A stretch of DNA of 16,206 nt from VFMC01 sp031404435 (GTDB lineage Bacteria > Actinomycetota > Acidimicrobiia > Acidimicrobiales > Ilumatobacteraceae). Position 1 is the first letter of the stretch, and every line of letters begins with the position of its first letter. The stretch is from positions 1-16,206 of the forward strand of contig JANNHO010000465.1 of the NCBI GenBank assembly GCA_031404435.1, written 5' to 3'. A program made the translations under genes and the position numbers. The notes under the pieces were generated by a model, which saw nothing but the letters and a program-made list of their open reading frames with translations, did no database searches and had not been told where the DNA came from. Shown here piece after piece: positions 1 through 6,539 of this stretch.

Positions 1-1
1 G

Positions 2-331
2 GTAGTTGCGCGGCTGGCACTGGCCGGCGCACTACCACAGCTCACGACGCGCTCCGTCGCCACGGAAGCGGAGCTGCTGGTTGAGCTGGAGGTGATCCGC
101 AGGCGCGGGTACGCTATCGACCAGGAGGAGGTGATCGAGGGCGTGGTCTGCGTCGCTGTAGCCATTCCCCGGGCTGGCGGTGACCAGCACCTTGCGGCCA
201 GCGTCACCTTGCTCAAGCCGCGCGCAACTGCGGCGCTGCTGCGCACGCTCGCCGGAGACCTGACTGCGCTTGCCGAGGCTGTGTCCCAAGGCCTGGGGAT
301 GAGCGGCACCCGCTCTGCCGTGGAGGGATGA
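2..331 (+). CDS. IclR-family transcriptional regulator, C-terminal part (truncated by window start)
   Basis: The frame is open from base 2 to a TGA at 329-331 and encodes about 109 residues; the N-terminal helix-turn-helix lies outside the window. What is visible resembles the end of the IclR effector-binding domain: a stretch on testing for T-x-R-S and E-x-L-x-x-E-L, then RRRGYAIDQEE followed by G-V-x-C-V-A-V-A-I-P, the usual 'arginine-x-GYA-x-D-x-E-E ... G-V-x-C-x-A-x-P-I' pattern. The final segment is the amphipathic helix that closes the domain. IclR proteins bind small-molecule effectors and control nearby catabolic operons. Its stop overlaps the start of the aldo/keto reductase gene (ATGA), so the two are translationally coupled and the reductase is a likely target. 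The family call is good; the effector is unknown. Confidence 0.8.
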   Translation, partial: VVARLALAGALPQLTTRSVATEAELLVELEVIRRRGYAIDQEEVIEGVVCVAVAIPRAGGDQHLAASVTLLKPRATAALLRTLAGDLTALAEAVSQGLGMSGTRSAVEG

Positions 332-1272
332 TCGAGAATCGTCAGCTCGGCGCACGCGGTCTGGCGGTGACGGCCCTCGGCCTCGGCTGTGCGCCGCTCG
401 GCAACCTCTTCGTCGCCGTCGCCGACGACGACGTAACGGGCACGGTCGACGGGGCGTGGGCGGCCGGCCTCCGCCTCTTCGACACAGCTCCGTTGTACGG
501 CAATGGACTGTCGGAGAGTCGCCTCGGGGCTGCACTGCGCGCCCGCCCGCGCGGTGACTACGTGCTCGCGAGCAAGGTCGGTCGGCTGCTGCGCCCACCG
601 GTCGGTGAAGCGTCGCCGACGATCTTCGCTGCCGCACCGCCACTCGAGCCGGTGTTCGACTTCTCTCGTGATGGGGTGATGCGGTCCATCGCCGAGAGCC
701 TGGAACGGCTGGGGACCGACCACCTTGACGTCGTTCACGTGCACGATCCCGACGACCATGAGCAGGACGCGCTGAACGGTGCCTTCCCGGCGCTCATCGA
801 GCTGCGCGAGCAGGGCGTGATCGGTGCTGTCGGCTGCGGGATGAACCAGTGGGAGATGCTCGACCGCTTCGTCGAGCGTGTCGACCTCGATTGCGTACTT
901 CTCGCGGGGCGATGGACCCTGCTCGACCGCAGCGGCGGCAAGCAGCTCTTGCCGCGCTGCCTCGATCGCCACGTCGGCGTCGTCATCGGTGGGGTGTTCA
1001 ACAGCGGTCTGCTCGCCGACCCCGACGGCAGCCCGGTGTACGAATACGCCGCCGCCCGCCCTCATCTGATCGCCCGTGCGGAGGCGATGCGCGAAGCCTG
1101 CGCGTGTCATGGTGTCACGCTCGTCGCGGCCGCGCTCCAGTTCGCGCTTCGCCACCCAGCCGTTTCCTCCGTCGTCATCGGGGCACGCACCGCCGCAGAG
1201 ATCACTGCCGACGCCGCCGCCGCCGACGTACACGTCCCCAGCGAGCTGTGGTCGGAGCTCGCTGGACTATGA
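328..1272 (+). CDS. Aldo/keto reductase (sugar/pyridoxal dehydrogenase type)
   Basis: This 314-residue protein has the full length of an NAD(P)-dependent aldo/keto reductase, a TIM-barrel oxidoreductase acting on aldehydes, ketones or sugar lactols in the cytoplasm. The catalytic tetrad is readable: D52 and Y57 in FDTAPLYGNG, K83 in ASKVG, and H139 in VVHVHDPD. The N-terminal start L-G-x-x-G-L-x-V-x-x-L-G-L-G and the C-terminal 'SVVIGARTAAEI' cofactor loop are also typical. The 'VHDPD' form is common in the D-threo-aldose/L-fucose dehydrogenase and pyridoxal 4-dehydrogenase branch, so a sugar dehydrogenase role is plausible but not proven. The ATG overlaps the stop of the upstream IclR gene. 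The gene ends 109 bases before the convergent PadR gene; I saw no clear terminator in that gap. Confidence 0.9.
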   Translation: MIENRQLGARGLAVTALGLGCAPLGNLFVAVADDDVTGTVDGAWAAGLRLFDTAPLYGNGLSESRLGAALRARPRGDYVLASKVGRLLRPPVGEASPTIFAAAPPLEPVFDFSRDGVMRSIAESLERLGTDHLDVVHVHDPDDHEQDALNGAFPALIELREQGVIGAVGCGMNQWEMLDRFVERVDLDCVLLAGRWTLLDRSGGKQLLPRCLDRHVGVVIGGVFNSGLLADPDGSPVYEYAAARPHLIARAEAMREACACHGVTLVAAALQFALRHPAVSSVVIGARTAAEITADAAAADVHVPSELWSELAGL

Positions 1273-1381
1273 CATTGCGGGCGCCCAACGCACCGGGTTC
1301 GACCTGGCGCTCGTCGTAGGCGTGGTCGATGAAGATGTGCTCCCGCGTCCTCGCATCCTGGCAGTCATGACGCTTCTCCCC

Positions 1382-1915
1382 CTACACACGCGCAACCCCG
1401 TCGAGAAAGCGAAGCGCGGCCTTCGATGATTCACTGCGCCACAACGCGACGACATCGCGTGGTCCGGCCTTGATCTGGTCGGTGATCGATTCTGCCAACT
1501 GGGTGATGCGAGCGTGTTGCAGGTCGAGCATCGCGGTGACGTCGATCGCGCAGAGTTCGGCGATGATCAGCTTGAGCAGGAGTTCGCTGCGCAGGTCGCG
1601 CAGGTGGACAACGGGCGTCGCGAGCCATTTGCGGAGCTGGGCGCGCCCCGAGCGGGTGGGGGCAAGGATGGTTCGGTTGCCGCCGGCGATTCCGGGTTCT
1701 TCGCCGACGGGGTGAATGTGGCCCCGGATGGCGAGCTGTTCGAGCGAGCGATAGGTGAGCGCCCGCGACAGCGACCACACGCGACCGACGTCCCCCGTTG
1801 GCTTGAGTCGTGCGGCGATCGCGAACCCGTGGGTGGGAGTGGGGTACAGGATGCCGAGGCAGGCCCATTCACCGAGCAGTAGTTGTTGTTCGCTCGTTCG
1901 TCCCACGCTCACCAT
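1382..1915 (-). CDS. PadR-family transcriptional regulator
   Basis: The gene encodes 177 residues. Residues ~10-90 form a PadR-like winged helix: LLLGEWACLGILYPTPTHGFAIAARL, then a 'W-x-L-S-x-x-x-x-Y-R-S-L-E-Q-L' recognition helix and a wing with I-x-P-V-x-E-E-P-G. The C-terminal half is helical and ends in 'LWRSESSKAALRFLDGV', a usual way for PadR dimerisation domains to close, so the gene looks complete. The ATG at 1915 is preceded by a good Shine-Dalgarno (AGAGAGGTG, about 6 bases upstream). It lies 33 bases after modC on the same strand and is probably the last gene of the mod operon. This suggests it regulates molybdate uptake in place of ModE, which is inference. The family call is fairly firm; the ligand is unknown. 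Confidence 0.8.
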   Translation of the reverse strand: MVSVGRTSEQQLLLGEWACLGILYPTPTHGFAIAARLKPTGDVGRVWSLSRALTYRSLEQLAIRGHIHPVGEEPGIAGGNRTILAPTRSGRAQLRKWLATPVVHLRDLRSELLLKLIIAELCAIDVTAMLDLQHARITQLAESITDQIKAGPRDVVALWRSESSKAALRFLDGVARV

Positions 1916-1948
1916 CGTCGCACCTCTCTGAATCCGGACCGGACATCG

Positions 1949-3004
1949 TCACGCCGGGTACACCTCGATGTCGGTGGCTTTGACGGAGGCGTGGACCTCG
2001 TCTCCGGGGCGGAGGGTCAAGGCGTCGAGCGCGGCGACGGTCACCTCGGCGGTGAGCGGCAGTTGACCGACGATGCCGACCCTGACGCGGTCGCCGAGGC
2101 GGTCGATGTCGGTGATCGTCCCGCTCCACACGTTGCGCGCGCTCGAGCCGGGCGACTGGTTGCGGATCAGCGCGATCGACGGCGGCCGGATCATTGCGAA
2201 CGAGGGTCCCGGAAGCGCATCGGCGATCACGACGCGAGCTCCGGAGGCGGTGGTGAGGACGCCGTCGCTGACCGTGCCGGTGACGAGGTTGACTCCGACG
2301 AGATCGGCAACATAGCGAGACCGTGGATGAGCGGTGACGTCCGCGAGGGAGCCGACCTGCACGATGCGGCCCGCATCCAGGATGGCCACCCGGTCGGCCA
2401 ACGCGTAGGCGTCCACCGGATCGTGGGTGACAAGGACTCGCATCCCATCGAAGGTTGCGAGATGCCGGCGCAGGTCGCGGCGCACGCTGGACCGGGTGCC
2501 GGCATCGAGCGCAGCGAGCGGCTCGTCGAGGAGCAGTAACCGCGGACTCGTCGCCAACGCCCGGGCAAGCGCGGCGCGCTGGGCCTGGCCCCCCGACAGC
2601 GAGCTCGGACGCTGATTGGTGTAGTCGGTGAGCCCGACCCGGTCGATCCACTCCCGGGCGGTCCGGCGCGCATCGGCCTTGGGGGTCCCACGCGCGCGCA
2701 GCCCGTAGGCGACGTTTTCGAGCACACTCATGTGGTCGAACAACAAGTAATTCTGGAACACGAAGCCGATCGGCCGACTCTCGGGTTCCACGAACACTTC
2801 GGTCGACGGTTCGTCGACGACGAGATCGTCGATGGCAATCCTGCCGGAATCGATCGGTGCGAGGCCCGCGAGACAGCGCAGCAGCGTGCTTTTGCCGGCC
2901 CCGTTCGGACCGAGCAACGCCACCATCTCGCCGGGCTGCACGTCGAGATCGGCGATCAGGTCGAGCGTGCCCAGCCGCAGCGCGACGTGAGCCGAAAGCG
3001 TCAC
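1949..3004 (-). CDS. modC: Molybdate ABC transporter ATP-binding protein ModC
   Basis: This is the ATPase that powers molybdate (or tungstate) import at the inner face of the membrane. With the GTG start at 3004 it has 351 residues. Walker A is GPNGAGKST at ~32-40, the Q-loop is VFQNYLLF at ~82-89, the ABC signature is LSGGQ at ~136-140, Walker B is LLLLDEP at ~156-162, and the switch histidine is in VTHDP at ~194. The last ~65 residues (S-G-T-I-T-D-I-D-R-L-G-D ... ATDIEVYP) form a Mop/TOBE oxyanion-binding domain, typical of ModC. I chose GTG at 3004 because it overlaps the modB stop as GTGA. A longer version from 3046 would run 46 bases into modB. The downstream PadR gene follows after 33 bases. 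Confidence 0.92.
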   Translation of the reverse strand: MTLSAHVALRLGTLDLIADLDVQPGEMVALLGPNGAGKSTLLRCLAGLAPIDSGRIAIDDLVVDEPSTEVFVEPESRPIGFVFQNYLLFDHMSVLENVAYGLRARGTPKADARRTAREWIDRVGLTDYTNQRPSSLSGGQAQRAALARALATSPRLLLLDEPLAALDAGTRSSVRRDLRRHLATFDGMRVLVTHDPVDAYALADRVAILDAGRIVQVGSLADVTAHPRSRYVADLVGVNLVTGTVSDGVLTTASGARVVIADALPGPSFAMIRPPSIALIRNQSPGSSARNVWSGTITDIDRLGDRVRVGIVGQLPLTAEVTVAALDALTLRPGDEVHASVKATDIEVYPA

Positions 3005-3855
3005 GTTGCCACCGTCACGAGGGGTTGGTCGGTCCGTCCGAACCATCTGTCGCGCAGCCCGACCAACACGGCGAATGAGATCGCGATCAAGACCAGGGCG
3101 AGAACGATCGCCGCCTCCGGGTTGGTCTCCAACGCCAAGTAGACGGCAAGCGGCATCGTCTGGGTGGTGCCGGGAAAGTTGCCAGCGAACGTGATCGTCG
3201 CGCCGAACTCACCGAGCGCGCGTGCCCAGGCAAGTACCGCTCCGGCGGCGAGTGCCGGACGGATCGCGGGCACCGTCACCCGCCGGAACGTGTACCACCG
3301 CGACGCCCCGAGCGTGCGCGACGCATCTTCGAACCGCGAGTCGAGCTGTCGTATCGAGGCCTCGACGGTGATCACCAGGAACGGCATTGCAACGAAGGTC
3401 TGAGCAACCACGACGCCGGCAGTTGTGAATGGCAGTGTGACGCCGAACCAGCGGTCGAGGTACTGGCCGACGATGCCGCGGCGGCCGAGGGCGAAGAACA
3501 GCGCCACACCTCCCACCACGGGGGGCAGCACCATCGACAGCGTGCACAACGCTCGCACCACCCCGCGACCGGGGAACTCGACTCGTGCCAACAGCCACGC
3601 CAACGGAACTCCGAACACGATTGACAAACCGGTCGCCCACAGCGAGCAGATCATCGACAGTCGAAGTGCGGTGAGCGCGTCGTCGTCGGTGAGGTACCGC
3701 CATGCGTTCGACCACGGTGCCCGCCACAGCAACCCGATCAGCGGCAGTGCGAAGAACGCCACTGCCACCACAGCGAGAGCCAACACCGGGACGGGTAAAC
3801 CGGTGCCCCTGCGCCTGGTGCGGGGCTTTCGTTGCCTGTGGCGGGAGGGGCTCAC
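3001..3855 (-). CDS. modB: Molybdate ABC transporter permease ModB
   Basis: The 284-residue membrane protein forms the transmembrane channel of the molybdate importer. After a basic N-terminus (residues 1-18) come several hydrophobic spans, the first near 20-44. The cytoplasmic EAA coupling loop is at ~176-196 (E-D-A-S-R-T-L-G-A-S-x-x-x-T-F), which docks on ModC. The stretch ARALGEFGATITFAGN at ~211-226 is strongly characteristic of ModB/CysT-type permeases, and with the adjacent ModA and Mop-domain ModC it points to molybdate. The GTG start at 3855 overlaps the modA stop (GTGA), and the stop overlaps the modC start, so all three genes are translationally coupled. Confidence 0.93.
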   Translation of the reverse strand: MSPSRHRQRKPRTRRRGTGLPVPVLALAVVAVAFFALPLIGLLWRAPWSNAWRYLTDDDALTALRLSMICSLWATGLSIVFGVPLAWLLARVEFPGRGVVRALCTLSMVLPPVVGGVALFFALGRRGIVGQYLDRWFGVTLPFTTAGVVVAQTFVAMPFLVITVEASIRQLDSRFEDASRTLGASRWYTFRRVTVPAIRPALAAGAVLAWARALGEFGATITFAGNFPGTTQTMPLAVYLALETNPEAAIVLALVLIAISFAVLVGLRDRWFGRTDQPLVTVAT

Positions 3856-4625
3856 GGAGCGAGGAAGCCGTACGAAGCGAGGATCCGCTGGCCCCGGTCG
3901 CTGGAAACGAAATCGACGAAGGCCTGCGCACCCTCCCGGTTCGGGGCCTCCTTGGTGACCGCGATCGGATACTCCGCTGCCACGTTGATCCCTGCCGGGA
4001 TCATCACGCCCGCAGCATCGGCGCCGGCCGCGATCACATCGGTTGCGTACACGATTCCGGCGTCGGCCTCACCCAACATCACTTTCGTCACAACCGCCTT
4101 GACGTTCTCCTCCAACGACTTCGGTGTCACCGTCACCCCAGCATTCTCAAGGATCTGCGCGGCGTACGCGCCGCACGGCACCTCGGGAGCGCACAGCACC
4201 ACGATCATCTCCTCGTTCTCCAGGTCGGCCACACCGGTGATCCCCCGTGGGTTGCCCGGCTCGACGATGATCTCGGCCAGGTTGGTCGCGAACACCACTG
4301 GTTCGGTCGCGGTGCTACCGGCATCGGTCAGCTTGGACATGCTGTTCAGGTCGGCCGAGGCGAAGACGTCCGCTGGAGCACCCTGGCCGATCTGGGCGGC
4401 GAGCTCCGACGATGCTGCAAAGTTGAACGTCACCGTTGCGTCAGGTCTGTCGACCATGAACGCGGCGCCGATGTCGGTGAACGCCGCCGTCAGCGACGCA
4501 GCTGCGAACACTGTCACCGCCCCCGACACCGTCGCCGACCCGGAACCATCCGCACCGCACGAAGCGCCAAGCAAGCTCGTCAGTGCCCCAGCAGAGATGA
4601 GCAGGCGGACTGTTCGACGCACCAT
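3852..4625 (-). CDS. modA: Molybdate ABC transporter substrate-binding lipoprotein ModA
   Basis: This is the extracytoplasmic molybdate-binding protein that feeds ModB/ModC. From the ATG at 4625 it has 257 residues: a basic start (MVRRTVRLL), a hydrophobic segment and Cys23 in LLGASCG, a loose lipobox. ModA motifs are clear: VFAAASLTAAF at ~39-49, FAASSELAAQI with QGAPADVFASAD at ~69-92, and GEADAGIVYATDV near residue 180. These contain the serine, alanine and tyrosine positions that hold the oxyanion. A TTG at 4640 in the same frame would add five residues, but ATG gives a more normal signal peptide. No strong Shine-Dalgarno is visible for either start. The stop overlaps modB. The upstream stretch 4626-4665 is relatively AT-rich and may hold the operon promoter, though I could not define boxes. 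Confidence 0.9.
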   Translation of the reverse strand: MVRRTVRLLISAGALTSLLGASCGADGSGSATVSGAVTVFAAASLTAAFTDIGAAFMVDRPDATVTFNFAASSELAAQIGQGAPADVFASADLNSMSKLTDAGSTATEPVVFATNLAEIIVEPGNPRGITGVADLENEEMIVVLCAPEVPCGAYAAQILENAGVTVTPKSLEENVKAVVTKVMLGEADAGIVYATDVIAAGADAAGVMIPAGINVAAEYPIAVTKEAPNREGAQAFVDFVSSDRGQRILASYGFLAP

Positions 4626-4683
4626 CCGTACGATAGTCAAACAGAAACTAAATCAGCGCAAACGTGACCGGCACGCTGCGCGG

Positions 4684-4714
4684 CCCGCGGACCTGCCCGT
4701 CAGGAGCCCGCGGG
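4684..4714 (-). terminator. GC-rich hairpin over the 3' end of the SRPBCC gene, possible terminator
   Basis: CCCGCGG at 4684-4690 pairs with CCGCGGG at 4708-4714. Inside it, CCTG at 4692-4695 pairs with CAGG at 4701-4704 around a five-base loop. The stem spans the stop codon of the minus-strand SRPBCC gene (4700-4702) and precedes modA by about 60 bases. There is no T-run after it, so it could be a non-canonical high-GC terminator or simply a transcript-stabilising stem that separates the SRPBCC gene from modABC. Confidence 0.4.
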
Positions 4715-5185
4715 ATCGGACCCGCCGGCTGGACTGGACTCAAGGGATGCTTTCAGGCGGGTGAGCGTTCGCTGCATCCCCTTGGTCATGCTCGCCGATC
4801 GATGCAGCAGCGTTTCATAGACGAACTTCTGAAAGCCCTTCGAAGGTTCGTACTCGAATGATTCGGTGACCTCGGTCCCGGTCGATGATCGTTCAAGGTC
4901 GTAGCGCCAGGTCGTGTATCCCTCCGCCACAAACTCGAACCGTTCTCCGGGCTCGGCACCCGTGACCTCGGACGTGGTCGTCCACTTCTTCACCGTGCGC
5001 CCTGCGACTTTGACAGCATTGTCCCCTTCGAAGCGTGAACCCACCGTGGGTCCGGTGGCACCGCCGACCCAGCGCGCGGCGACACACTCGGGACTCCACT
5101 GGCCGATTCGGGTGACATCGGCGATGGCCGCCCACACCTCATCGGGTGGCCGGTTGATCTGGATGCTTGTGGAACCTGTCGGCAT
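4700..5185 (-). CDS. SRPBCC-fold (START/polyketide cyclase-like) protein
   Basis: The gene encodes 161 residues from the ATG at 5185, which has a good Shine-Dalgarno (AGGAG about 6 bases upstream); the frame is open further upstream but that part shows no domain. The start 'I-Q-I-N-R-P-P-D-E-V-W-A-A-I-A-D-V-T-R-I-G-Q-W-S-P-E' is the classic first strand and helices of the SRPBCC helix-grip fold, which encloses a hydrophobic ligand pocket. Later come G-S-R-F-E-G-D-N, W-T-T-T-S-E-V-T and a 'T-E-V-T-E-S-F-E-Y' strand, then a long C-terminal helix. Proteins of this type bind or modify lipids and polyketides or act as toxin-like or stress proteins; the ligand cannot be told. It is transcribed away from the hydantoinase operon, with about 135 bases between its start and the first small reading frame of that operon. 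Confidence 0.8.
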   Translation of the reverse strand: MPTGSTSIQINRPPDEVWAAIADVTRIGQWSPECVAARWVGGATGPTVGSRFEGDNAVKVAGRTVKKWTTTSEVTGAEPGERFEFVAEGYTTWRYDLERSSTGTEVTESFEYEPSKGFQKFVYETLLHRSASMTKGMQRTLTRLKASLESSPAGGSDPAGS

Positions 5186-5228
5186 TGGTCGCTCCTGTCG
5201 CGTCGAACGCAGCCCATCGTACGCGTGC

Positions 5229-5257
5229 TTGTCCGGGGTCGGTTGGCCGACTATGGT
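5229..5257 (+). promoter_or_regulatory. Putative promoter of the hydantoinase operon
   Basis: TTGTCC at 5229-5234 and TATGGT at 5252-5257 are separated by 17 bases, the ideal spacing for a housekeeping sigma factor; each box matches its consensus at four of six positions. The predicted start of transcription would be near 5264, leaving a leader of about 57 bases to the small reading frame at 5321. The -10 box overlaps the palindromic operator, as expected for a repressed promoter. Confidence 0.45.
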
Positions 5258-5265
5258 CAGACCAT
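5253..5265. promoter_or_regulatory. Perfect palindromic operator of GntR/FadR-subfamily type
   Basis: The site reads ATGGTC-A-GACCAT, a perfect 6+1+6 inverted repeat. Its core TGGTCNGACCA matches the known operator form of FadR-subfamily GntR regulators such as LldR and PdhR (core T-G-G-T-N-N-N-A-C-C-A). A GntR/FCD regulator is encoded 180 bases downstream, so autoregulation is likely. The site covers the putative -10 box, which fits repression, and it could also affect the divergent SRPBCC gene. Confidence 0.65.
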
Positions 5266-5304
5266 CAGTCCAAGATCGGGCGCATACGCGTCGGTCGACG
5301 ACGG

Positions 5305-5318
5305 CGAGAGGGGTCTCG
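5305..5318 (+). promoter_or_regulatory. Small hairpin enclosing the ribosome binding site of the leader reading frame
   Basis: CGAGA at 5305-5309 pairs with TCTCG at 5314-5318 around a GGGG loop. The Shine-Dalgarno-like sequence GAGAGGGG (5306-5313), seven bases before the ATG at 5321, sits inside the stem and loop. An alternative pairing, GTCGA (5294-5298) with TCGAC (5316-5320), would compete with it. This could tune translation of the coupled small frame and regulator, but the stem is short. Confidence 0.3.
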
Positions 5319-5320
5319 AC

Positions 5321-5449
5321 ATGCCGATCACCAGAATGAACCAGGCGGTGCCGAAACAGTATTGGGGAGATTCGGAGCATCTGGCGATCATTGAACCCCT
5401 TGACATCGCCGCCGAGATCCAGCGGTTCACCGCGGTGGGCGTTCGATGA
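5321..5449 (+). CDS. Possible 42-residue small protein or leader peptide
   Basis: An ATG at 5321 with a Shine-Dalgarno-like GAGAGGGG seven bases upstream opens a 42-codon frame ending in TGA at 5447-5449. The stop overlaps the ATG of the GntR gene (ATGA), the same arrangement as the other junctions downstream. The peptide begins MPITRMNQAVPKQYWGDSE and is neither hydrophobic nor low-complexity, with no signal peptide or membrane segment. I recognise no family. It lies after the putative operon promoter. Either it is a real small protein of the operon or a leader whose translation feeds ribosomes to the regulator gene, which lacks its own Shine-Dalgarno. It could also be chance. Confidence 0.45.
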   Translation: MPITRMNQAVPKQYWGDSEHLAIIEPLDIAAEIQRFTAVGVR

Positions 5450-6150
5450 GTGCGACGAGCTTCGATCCGGTCACCCGCCGAACGGTGTCGGCCGAAATTC
5501 GTCAACGCCTGGCGGATGCGATCCACAGCGGACAGCTCGCGCCCGGCACACCGCTGCCAGCCGAGCGGCTTCTCTGTCAGGAGTTCGGTGTCGCCCGCAC
5601 CTCGGTTCGCGAAGCGATCCAGGGACTCGTCATCGCCGGTTACCTCGAGCGGCGGGGCAACCGTTCGGTCGTCGCCGAGCACCTGCCCGAAGTCAACTTC
5701 ACCGGCGATGATCGCAAGGCGTTGGTCAGTCAACTGTTCGAGGTTCGTCAGGTGATCGAACCGGCAATCGTGGAGATGGCGGCGCGCCGGGCCACCGATG
5801 ACGAACGTGAACAGATCTCTTCTCTCGCGGCGCGTACCACTCGTGACCTCGAGACCTTTCGGGAGATCGATCGGCAGTTCCACGCCGCGCTCGCCCGGGC
5901 ATGTGGAAACGCTCTGCTCAACGAGGTGCACGCCAAGGCGCTTGCCGCCCTGTTCGGTTCCGGCGAGTTCGCGTCGCTGCTCTACGCCGAAGTCAACCGC
6001 AGCGAGGTGATCGAGATCATTGATTCGTCGACCGTCGCCCATCGCGCGATCGCCGACGCGGTTGTCAGGGGCCACACCCGTAAAGCAGTTGCGGCAGTGG
6101 TGGCTCACCTCGACGACGTCGAGCGGCGGATGGTGGAGCGTCTGTTGTGA
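5446..6150 (+). CDS. GntR-family regulator, FadR subfamily (FCD domain)
   Basis: This 234-residue protein is a cytoplasmic repressor-type regulator. Residues ~10-75 are the winged helix: I-R-Q-R-L-A-D-A-I-H-S-G-Q-L-A-P-G-T-P-L-P-A-E-R-L, then the recognition helix G-V-A-R-T-S-V-R-E-A-I-Q-G-L and the wing G-Y-L-E-R-R-G-N. Residues ~90-230 form the all-helical FCD effector domain. The likely metal/ligand tetrad is D142 and H146 (D-R-Q-F-H), H199 (A-H-R-A-I) and H221 (A-H-L-D-D-V). Such regulators usually bind organic acids or catabolic intermediates. The gene begins the hydantoinase operon behind a perfect FadR-type operator, so it probably represses its own operon until an intermediate releases it. 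Its stop overlaps the cupin start (GTGA). Confidence 0.9.
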   Translation: MSATSFDPVTRRTVSAEIRQRLADAIHSGQLAPGTPLPAERLLCQEFGVARTSVREAIQGLVIAGYLERRGNRSVVAEHLPEVNFTGDDRKALVSQLFEVRQVIEPAIVEMAARRATDDEREQISSLAARTTRDLETFREIDRQFHAALARACGNALLNEVHAKALAALFGSGEFASLLYAEVNRSEVIEIIDSSTVAHRAIADAVVRGHTRKAVAAVVAHLDDVERRMVERLL

Positions 6151-6539
6151 GCACCGATCCGCGCTACCTCTACTTCTTCGACGACGAGTTGTTCGAAGAG
6201 ACCGATCGCCTCGGCTTTCGTCGCCGGGTAATCGTTGGCGATCATCTGGAGCTGTGGTTCTGGCGGATCGCAGGTGGTGCCGATGGCTCGTTCCTCCACA
6301 AGCACGACATCAACGAGCAGCTGGGCATCATCATGCGCGGCACGCTCGACTTTCGCATCGGCGCGCCCGAAGATGACACGCGTCGGGTGCTGAACGCAGG
6401 CGACGTGTACCTCGCCGAGCCCGCTGTGTGGCACGGTGACAGCGTGTTCATCGGCGACGACGAGCTGAACGAGGTATGGATCCTTGACGTGTTCTCGCCG
6501 CCGCGTACGGTGATGCAGGTGCAGGGCGGTGGGTCATGA
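6147..6539 (+). CDS. Single-domain cupin protein
   Basis: The gene encodes 130 residues from a GTG that overlaps the regulator stop; GGTGGAG lies about 8 bases upstream. The two cupin motifs are visible. Motif 1 is G-S-F-L-H-K-H-D-I-N-E-Q with H51, H53, E57 and G65; motif 2 is G-D-V-Y-L-A-E-P-A-V-W-H with H96. These four residues are the usual 3-His-1-Glu metal site, so it probably binds a divalent metal. It may be an enzyme acting on a pathway intermediate (isomerase, dioxygenase or hydrolase) or a small-ligand sensor. Its place between the regulator and hyuA, with overlapping codons at both ends, says it belongs to the pathway. The reaction cannot be assigned. Confidence 0.85.
   Translation: MSTDPRYLYFFDDELFEETDRLGFRRRVIVGDHLELWFWRIAGGADGSFLHKHDINEQLGIIMRGTLDFRIGAPEDDTRRVLNAGDVYLAEPAVWHGDSVFIGDDELNEVWILDVFSPPRTVMQVQGGGS

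Noticed and set aside
1273..1381. Protein-like stretch on the minus strand directly after the PadR stop, in the same frame
   Set aside because: It reads smoothly (for example E-H-I-F-I-D-H-A-Y-D-E-R) but PadR already ends in a normal family terminus, the stretch has no start codon in frame, and GC-rich third positions are expected by chance. A gene remnant cannot be excluded.
4641..4699. Possible molybdate riboswitch or ModE site upstream of modA
   Set aside because: The gap is too short for a molybdenum-cofactor riboswitch, and I found no ModE-like palindrome there.
3702..4764. Two long plus-strand open frames opposite modA
   Set aside because: They are antisense to a well-supported ModA with lipoprotein signal and molybdate motifs; compositions are typical of GC-rich shadows.
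5257..6108. Long minus-strand open frame (283 codons) opposite the GntR gene
   Set aside because: It is the antisense shadow of a clear GntR/FCD gene in GC-rich DNA, has no recognisable domain, and would run against the coupled operon.
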